Under the pieces are notes generated by a model, which searched no databases, had not been told where the DNA came from, and saw only the letters and a program-made list of their open reading frames with translations. Source: Prochlorococcus sp. AG-363-K07 (lineage in GTDB: Bacteria > Cyanobacteriota > Cyanobacteriia > PCC-6307 > Cyanobiaceae). From it: DNA of 52,102 nucleotides. Positions 49,374-52,102 of this stretch are shown here, one piece after another. Within the stretch, counting starts at the first letter, position 1. Each line of letters starts with the position of its first letter. The stretch covers positions 1 to 52,102 of the forward strand of contig QCFO01000012.1 in NCBI GenBank assembly GCA_003280225.1, written 5' to 3'. A program made the position numbers and the translations under genes.

Positions 49374-49634
49374 CTAATCCTCAACCATAAAGTTTTCATC
49401 ACTAGCCAAGGCCTTTAAAAGCTCATCAAGATGAGCACCATTTTGCTTTTCAGGAGAAGAGCGCACTTTGTTCAAAAGGTTCTCTGCTATTGCCTTTCTT
49501 GCATCCAAATTCTTAACTCCATCTCTAGCAGCAGCTAATTCCACTTGTCTTCTGGCGGAGGCAATACTAATGCTTAAAGAACTTGCTAACTCAGCACAGA
49601 GTTTCATATAGGCATGATCCTCAATAGGCGACAT
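49374..49634 (-). CDS. conserved hypothetical small protein
   Basis: 86 aa, not recognised by name. Sequence is mainly helical and charged, with AYMKLCAELASSLSISIASARRQVEL, a KNLDARKAIAENLLNKV helix and an acidic end (LASDENFMVED). No membrane segment or signal. Composition and length suggest a real gene, and small proteins like this are common in picocyanobacteria. It is convergent with the RNase D gene (9 nt) and follows the lipid-A-type gene (57 nt). Confidence 0.6.
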   Translation of the reverse strand: MSPIEDHAYMKLCAELASSLSISIASARRQVELAAARDGVKNLDARKAIAENLLNKVRSSPEKQNGAHLDELLKALASDENFMVED

Positions 49635-49691
49635 CTCAAATGTGCTGCTTCTCTTCAGTATCCATCTTTAAAGCACAAGTTTCTATAAATC

Positions 49692-50918
49692 TTATGCATC
49701 CCCTAATAAAAATTTCATAATCAAATGTGCCAAGGCATAACTAGCTCCTGGTGGGCCCATTCTTCTAGCTCCCAGCAGTCCAAGATTTTGTCTAATAGCT
49801 TCGTGACTCAAAAAGAAAGCCAATCTTGAGGCTAATGCTTCAGGACTTTTACAAACATGAACTGCGCCTCCGAGCATTCGGCTCTGACGAATAGCAAAGC
49901 TCCTTTTAAACTGCGGACCCTGCCCTGGTAGTGACAAAGCAGGTATACCAAGACCAACCAATTGTTCAGTTGCAGTTCCTGCTGTAGCAAGACCTACCTC
50001 AGCCCATGAAGCCCATCTACTAAACTCTCCTTTACCAACTAAAATATTGAACAATCCTTTACACCAAAGAGAATTAGCACGAATTTCATCAACCCCGAAA
50101 GAACCTTTTTCATAGCCCATTTTTAATAGAAGATGTTCAATTTGATCAACACTAGGATCAGAACCAAGTGCCACAAAAATCAAAATCGGACATTTAGTTT
50201 GAACTAATTCAGCAGCAGAAAGTAGTCTTTCAAAGTTTTCTTGCGCTTCAGGGGCACGACTGCCACACAGCAATATCAAGCGGCGAAAGTCTTGTAATTG
50301 ATTAGGAAGGATCAATGTCTGCAACCCATCCATCATTGGATTACCAGGTGCTTTAACTACAACCCCTTGCCGACGTAAACCACGAGCAGTCAATAAATCG
50401 CGAACTGCAACGAACTTGCATCGTGAAGATCGCATTAAGGCATATTCCCAAGGATCCCACTCAGATCCCTTAAAACCATGGTAAAGATCACTGAATGAAT
50501 GGCCAGGACCACTTCTCCATGTGTAATCACTCTTTGGAGTCCCTAAAAATGCAAAAGATGCACCACTTGTCCAAGCTAAAAATAAAGGGAATAAATCACC
50601 AACAGCAAAAATGACCGTCCTTTCACTCATACCCTTTCCCCGCACAAAATGCAGTTGTTTCAAACTTAATTGCAACAGTCCTACTGCTAAATCCCTAAAC
50701 AAACCGCCCAAACTTTGATTACTAAAACCACCACTTGGCAAACGCATCGAGGGTCCAACTCTTTTCAGCCAACCTTGTTCGACAGCAGACGAAAATACCT
50801 TCCCTTCTCCAACTAACGGCAAAATCTGCAATGACAGTGTTGCAGAATAGTCATGAAGTACTTCAAGAATCTGAAGAGCAATTAGGTCCTCCCCGTGTCC
50901 ATTCGAAAGAAACAGCAA
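49692..50918 (-). CDS. lipid-A-disaccharide synthase-related protein (TTG start)
   Basis: About 408 aa. The N-terminal LLFLSNGHGEDLIALQILE and the C-terminal block WASWAEVGLATAGTATEQLVGLGIPALSLPGQGPQFK (read in parts) match a GT-B protein family related to LpxB, common in cyanobacteria, function unknown. It also has FAVGDLFPLFLAWTSGASFAFLGTPKSDY. The open frame reaches 51101, but that part is the antisense of tRNA-Cys and holds no family sequence. No ATG lies between the tRNA and the conserved start, so I use the TTG at 50918. GT activity is not proven. Confidence 0.83.
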   Translation of the reverse strand: MLFLSNGHGEDLIALQILEVLHDYSATLSLQILPLVGEGKVFSSAVEQGWLKRVGPSMRLPSGGFSNQSLGGLFRDLAVGLLQLSLKQLHFVRGKGMSERTVIFAVGDLFPLFLAWTSGASFAFLGTPKSDYTWRSGPGHSFSDLYHGFKGSEWDPWEYALMRSSRCKFVAVRDLLTARGLRRQGVVVKAPGNPMMDGLQTLILPNQLQDFRRLILLCGSRAPEAQENFERLLSAAELVQTKCPILIFVALGSDPSVDQIEHLLLKMGYEKGSFGVDEIRANSLWCKGLFNILVGKGEFSRWASWAEVGLATAGTATEQLVGLGIPALSLPGQGPQFKRSFAIRQSRMLGGAVHVCKSPEALASRLAFFLSHEAIRQNLGLLGARRMGPPGASYALAHLIMKFLLGDA

Positions 50919-50972
50919 ATTCTCAGCATGGTCGCTGATACGATCCGCTAATGGAGATAAAAACTCCTTACT

Positions 50973-51043
50973 GGCGGCATGGCCAAGTGGTAAGGCAGAG
51001 GATTGCAAATCCTTTATCCCCAGTTCGAATCTGGGTGCCGCCT
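50973..51043 (+). tRNA. trnC-GCA: tRNA-Cys(GCA)
   Basis: 71 nt without encoded CCA. The acceptor GGCGGCA pairs with TGCCGCC, and U73 (51043) is the discriminator typical of tRNA-Cys. The anticodon loop ATTGCAAAT gives GCA. The T-arm CCCCAGTTCGAATCTGGG is canonical. It is antisense to the open frame upstream of the lipid-A-related gene, which supports the shorter start chosen for that gene. Confidence 0.97.
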
Positions 51044-51084
51044 TCTTACCTTTCCTGAACATCAGTTGCAGGAACTCAATTATT

Positions 51085-51109
51085 AGGTCTCTCTTGCGCA
51101 TTCAGACCT
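51085..51109. repeat. short inverted repeat downstream of tRNA-Cys
   Basis: AGGTCT (51085-51090) and AGACCT (51104-51109) are exact reverse complements with a 13-nt loop, 42 nt after tRNA-Cys. It could act in tRNA 3' end formation or termination, but there is no U-run. Confidence 0.35.
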
Positions 51110-51120
51110 GTAAGGGAGGT

Positions 51121-51186
51121 GTAAGGGAGTTCGGTTACTAATCGACCCAAGCTGTAACCATTTCCAGTGTCCCAAAATTCCCTTAC
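51121..51186. repeat. nested inverted repeat (66 nt)
   Basis: Outer arms GTAAGGGAGTT (51121-51131) and AATTCCCTTAC (51176-51186) pair with one G-U in RNA or one mismatch in DNA. Inner arms GGTTAC (51133-51138) and GTAACC (51154-51159) pair exactly, with a 15-nt loop. A second GTAAGGG-like run (CTGTAAGGGAGG) lies just before the outer arm. Unexplained by any gene. Confidence 0.5.
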
Positions 51187-51218
51187 CTATGCCAATAAAA
51201 AGAGTCTGAGGGAATTTT

Positions 51219-51572
51219 CTACTGGCGGACTTTTTTTATATATAGGAATCTCTTGCTTGATTTGTCACCTCTGGAGGTCAATAGAACCCATACTTTGACC
51301 CCCTGCAACTTTGCCCTTACTTTCTCTTGTAGGTAGTCAGGCAATTTATCCAGTCCCTCATTGAACTCTGGATCACTAATTAGGTCCTCTGAATACAGAC
51401 TCTCCAGAGCAGTAGCGAATCCACCATCAATCAACCCAGACACAACCTCATCCTTTGAATAGTTGCCTATGATGGATTTACAGCAAAGATTCAACTTCTC
51501 AACCTCTTCAGCAGTTAATCGAAGATATGACTTACTTTCCTTTGCATTTCTTCTTTTGATAATCAGCAGCAA
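51219..51572 (-). CDS. unrecognised ORF, no ATG
   Basis: 117 aa open frame from a TTG at 51572. The protein is hydrophilic: a basic start, LRLTAEEVEKLNLCCKSIIG, an acidic middle (SEDLISDPEFNEGLDKLPDY) and a basic end (KSSKRFLYIKKVRQ). It has no ATG or GTG in frame before the main body, so it may be a 5'-truncated remnant or use the TTG. I cannot assign a family. It lies in the repeat-rich region downstream of tRNA-Cys. Confidence 0.4.
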   Translation of the reverse strand: MLLIIKRRNAKESKSYLRLTAEEVEKLNLCCKSIIGNYSKDEVVSGLIDGGFATALESLYSEDLISDPEFNEGLDKLPDYLQEKVRAKLQGVKVWVLLTSRGDKSSKRFLYIKKVRQ

Positions 51573-51589
51573 TTAGATCATTCAGGTAG

Positions 51590-51718
51590 TTAATTAAATT
51601 CCTTACCGGTATTTATGGACTACAAGATTATGTTCCTATAGATGATGACTTTATCTTCGTAACTGAAGAAAGGGTCTTATCTAAATTTGATATTGATTAT
51701 GACACTTATCAGGATTGA
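51590..51718 (+). pseudogene. start-less acidic ORF, possible gene remnant
   Basis: After an in-frame TAG, 42 sense codons run to a TGA with the reading GIYGLQDYVPIDDDFIFVTE then ERVLSKFDIDYDTYQD. Composition looks protein-like and acidic, but there is no ATG, GTG or TTG start. It could be a decayed fragment of an accessory gene. Weak call. Confidence 0.25.
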
Positions 51719-51747
51719 AAAGGTACTAATTAATCACTAAAAGGTAC
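51718..51747. repeat. 9-bp direct repeat
   Basis: AAAAGGTAC occurs at 51718-51726 and again at 51739-51747, 21 bp apart, about two helical turns. This spacing could suit a regulatory protein, but no gene start is close on the plus strand. Confidence 0.35.
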
Positions 51748-51814
51748 GTCTATAGTGTCCGGCGCAAGAAGAAGCAGAACTTCTTATAATTCAGGAAAAA
51801 ATTAAGGAGGAAAA

Positions 51815-51964
51815 CTAACGAACAAACTCCTCGATTGTTTTGCCTACCAGAACCACAAATATTCCTTCTGCAAATAGCAACCAAGCGATCGTGGAGTTAT
51901 TCAGACCCAACCTTCTATACCTATCAATCGTCGCGTCGTGTACTTGTCGGATGGTGGCAAGCAT
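51815..51964 (-). CDS. small membrane protein ORF (49 aa)
   Basis: 49 aa from an ATG that shares one base with the stop of the preceding 30-aa ORF (TAATG), a typical reinitiation arrangement. The N-terminal half is polar and basic (MLATIRQVHDATIDRYRRLG), then one hydrophobic segment (TIAWLLFAEGIFVVLVG, about 25-41), then an acidic-basic end TIEEFVR. Not a known family to me. Being coupled to another small membrane ORF raises confidence above that of a random frame. Confidence 0.5.
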   Translation of the reverse strand: MLATIRQVHDATIDRYRRLGLNNSTIAWLLFAEGIFVVLVGKTIEEFVR

Positions 51965-52056
51965 TACTTCTTACTTCTGTTCTTGTAGACAATGAATCCC
52001 ACAACACCAGTAATCAATACTGCGTCTACTACAAGGTGCCAAGCAAAGAAGTTCAT
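51964..52056 (-). CDS. small membrane protein ORF (30 aa) with strong Shine-Dalgarno
   Basis: 30 aa: MNFFAWHLVVDAVLITGVVG then FIVYKNRSKK. One hydrophobic segment of about 20 residues is followed by a positively charged tail, as expected for a single-pass small protein with the C-terminus in the cytoplasm. Its ATG (52056) lies 7 nt after AGGAGG and overlaps the stop of an upstream frame (ATGA). Another ATG at 52060 in a different frame is too close to the Shine-Dalgarno. Function unknown. Confidence 0.55.
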   Translation of the reverse strand: MNFFAWHLVVDAVLITGVVGFIVYKNRSKK

Positions 52057-52102
52057 ACATGCACCTCCTTGAGAAGGCGATAAGCGCTGTCTCTATGCAT
52101 CA
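52053..52102 (-). CDS. partial upstream ORF running off the window
   Basis: An open minus-strand frame at the right edge ends with MHRDSAYRLLKEVHV and TGA. The TGA overlaps the ATG of the 30-aa ORF (ATGA). The ATG at 52100 may be internal, since the frame continues to the window edge; the true start is likely outside. It would be the first known gene of the three-ORF set. Confidence 0.4.
   Translation of the reverse strand, partial: MHRDSAYRLLKEVHV
52064..52069 (-). promoter_or_regulatory. Shine-Dalgarno of the 30-aa ORF
   Basis: On the minus strand AAGGAGG lies just before TGCATGT and the ATG at 52056. It is a full-strength anti-16S match with good spacing, unusual in this window, where most genes lack an obvious one. 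It sits inside the end of the upstream partial ORF. Confidence 0.5.

Noticed and set aside
1-52102. CRISPR array, transposase, integrase or rRNA gene
   Set aside because: I found no regularly spaced repeats, no transposase or recombinase motifs and no rRNA sequence in the window.

Overview
The window looks like chromosome from a marine picocyanobacterium, most likely a low-light-adapted Prochlorococcus. This is an inference from gene content, base composition and gene order. It carries psaD (photosystem I), ndhN (NDH-1), a CAAD thylakoid protein, a cyanobacterial CrtD-like carotenoid desaturase, the cyanobacterial-type glutamate-cysteine ligase, a cytochrome b6f cofactor-assembly (CCB) protein, and compact, moderately AT-rich DNA with many 1-4 bp gene overlaps. 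The strain cannot be named from this alone.

Layout. (1) 1-2151: tRNA-Ser(GCU), alanine racemase, and a divergent HNH endonuclease. (2) 2167-18848, all minus strand: a ribosomal-protein supercluster. Read in the direction of transcription it is rplC-rplD-rplW-rplB-rpsS-rplV-rpsC-rplP-rpmC-rpsQ-rplN-rplX-rplE-rpsH-rplF-rplR-rpsE-rplO-secY-adk-rpmJ-rpsM-rpsK-rpoA-rplQ-truA-rplM-rpsI-rpmE-prfA. It supplies translation, protein export, RNA polymerase alpha, tRNA pseudouridylation and termination from one block. rpsJ, rpsN, rpmD and infA are not in it. (3) 18849-24217: a divergent intergenic region with a strong 65-nt inverted repeat, then ndhN, a Ycf45/SpoIIIAA-like AAA protein, tRNA-Gln(UUG), a HAD hydrolase, and recA with a LexA-box-like operator. 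(4) 24259-33573: a degenerate DinG-like helicase, tyrA, crtD, a fructosamine-kinase-family gene, a CAAD protein, an overlapping JAMM protease/MoeB-rhodanese pair, a tandem-duplicated cobalamin adenosyltransferase, and larE. (5) 33668-41566: speD, recF (apparently without an ATG/GTG/TTG start), tRNA-Arg(CCG), and a coupled trpE-gshA-ppc-GNAT operon. (6) 41636-51043: psaD, the mrp-rodA-sensor kinase operon, hemF, a CCB protein with an amidase-like exported protein, RNase D, a small conserved hypothetical, a lipid-A-disaccharide-synthase-related protein and tRNA-Cys(GCA). (7) 51044-52102: the region downstream of tRNA-Cys changes character. It is gene-poor, rich in inverted and direct repeats, and holds only unrecognised small ORFs, including an overlapping minus-strand set of tiny membrane-protein ORFs with a strong Shine-Dalgarno. 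It may be the edge of an accessory island.

The observations most worth a second look are the overlapping small-ORF operon at the right edge, the structured element between rplC and ndhN, the LexA-like operator of recA, the recF start codon, and two proteins that keep their family fold but seem to have lost catalytic motifs (the helicase at 24259-25704 and the histidine kinase at 42177-43553). No CRISPR array, transposase, integrase or rRNA gene was seen.
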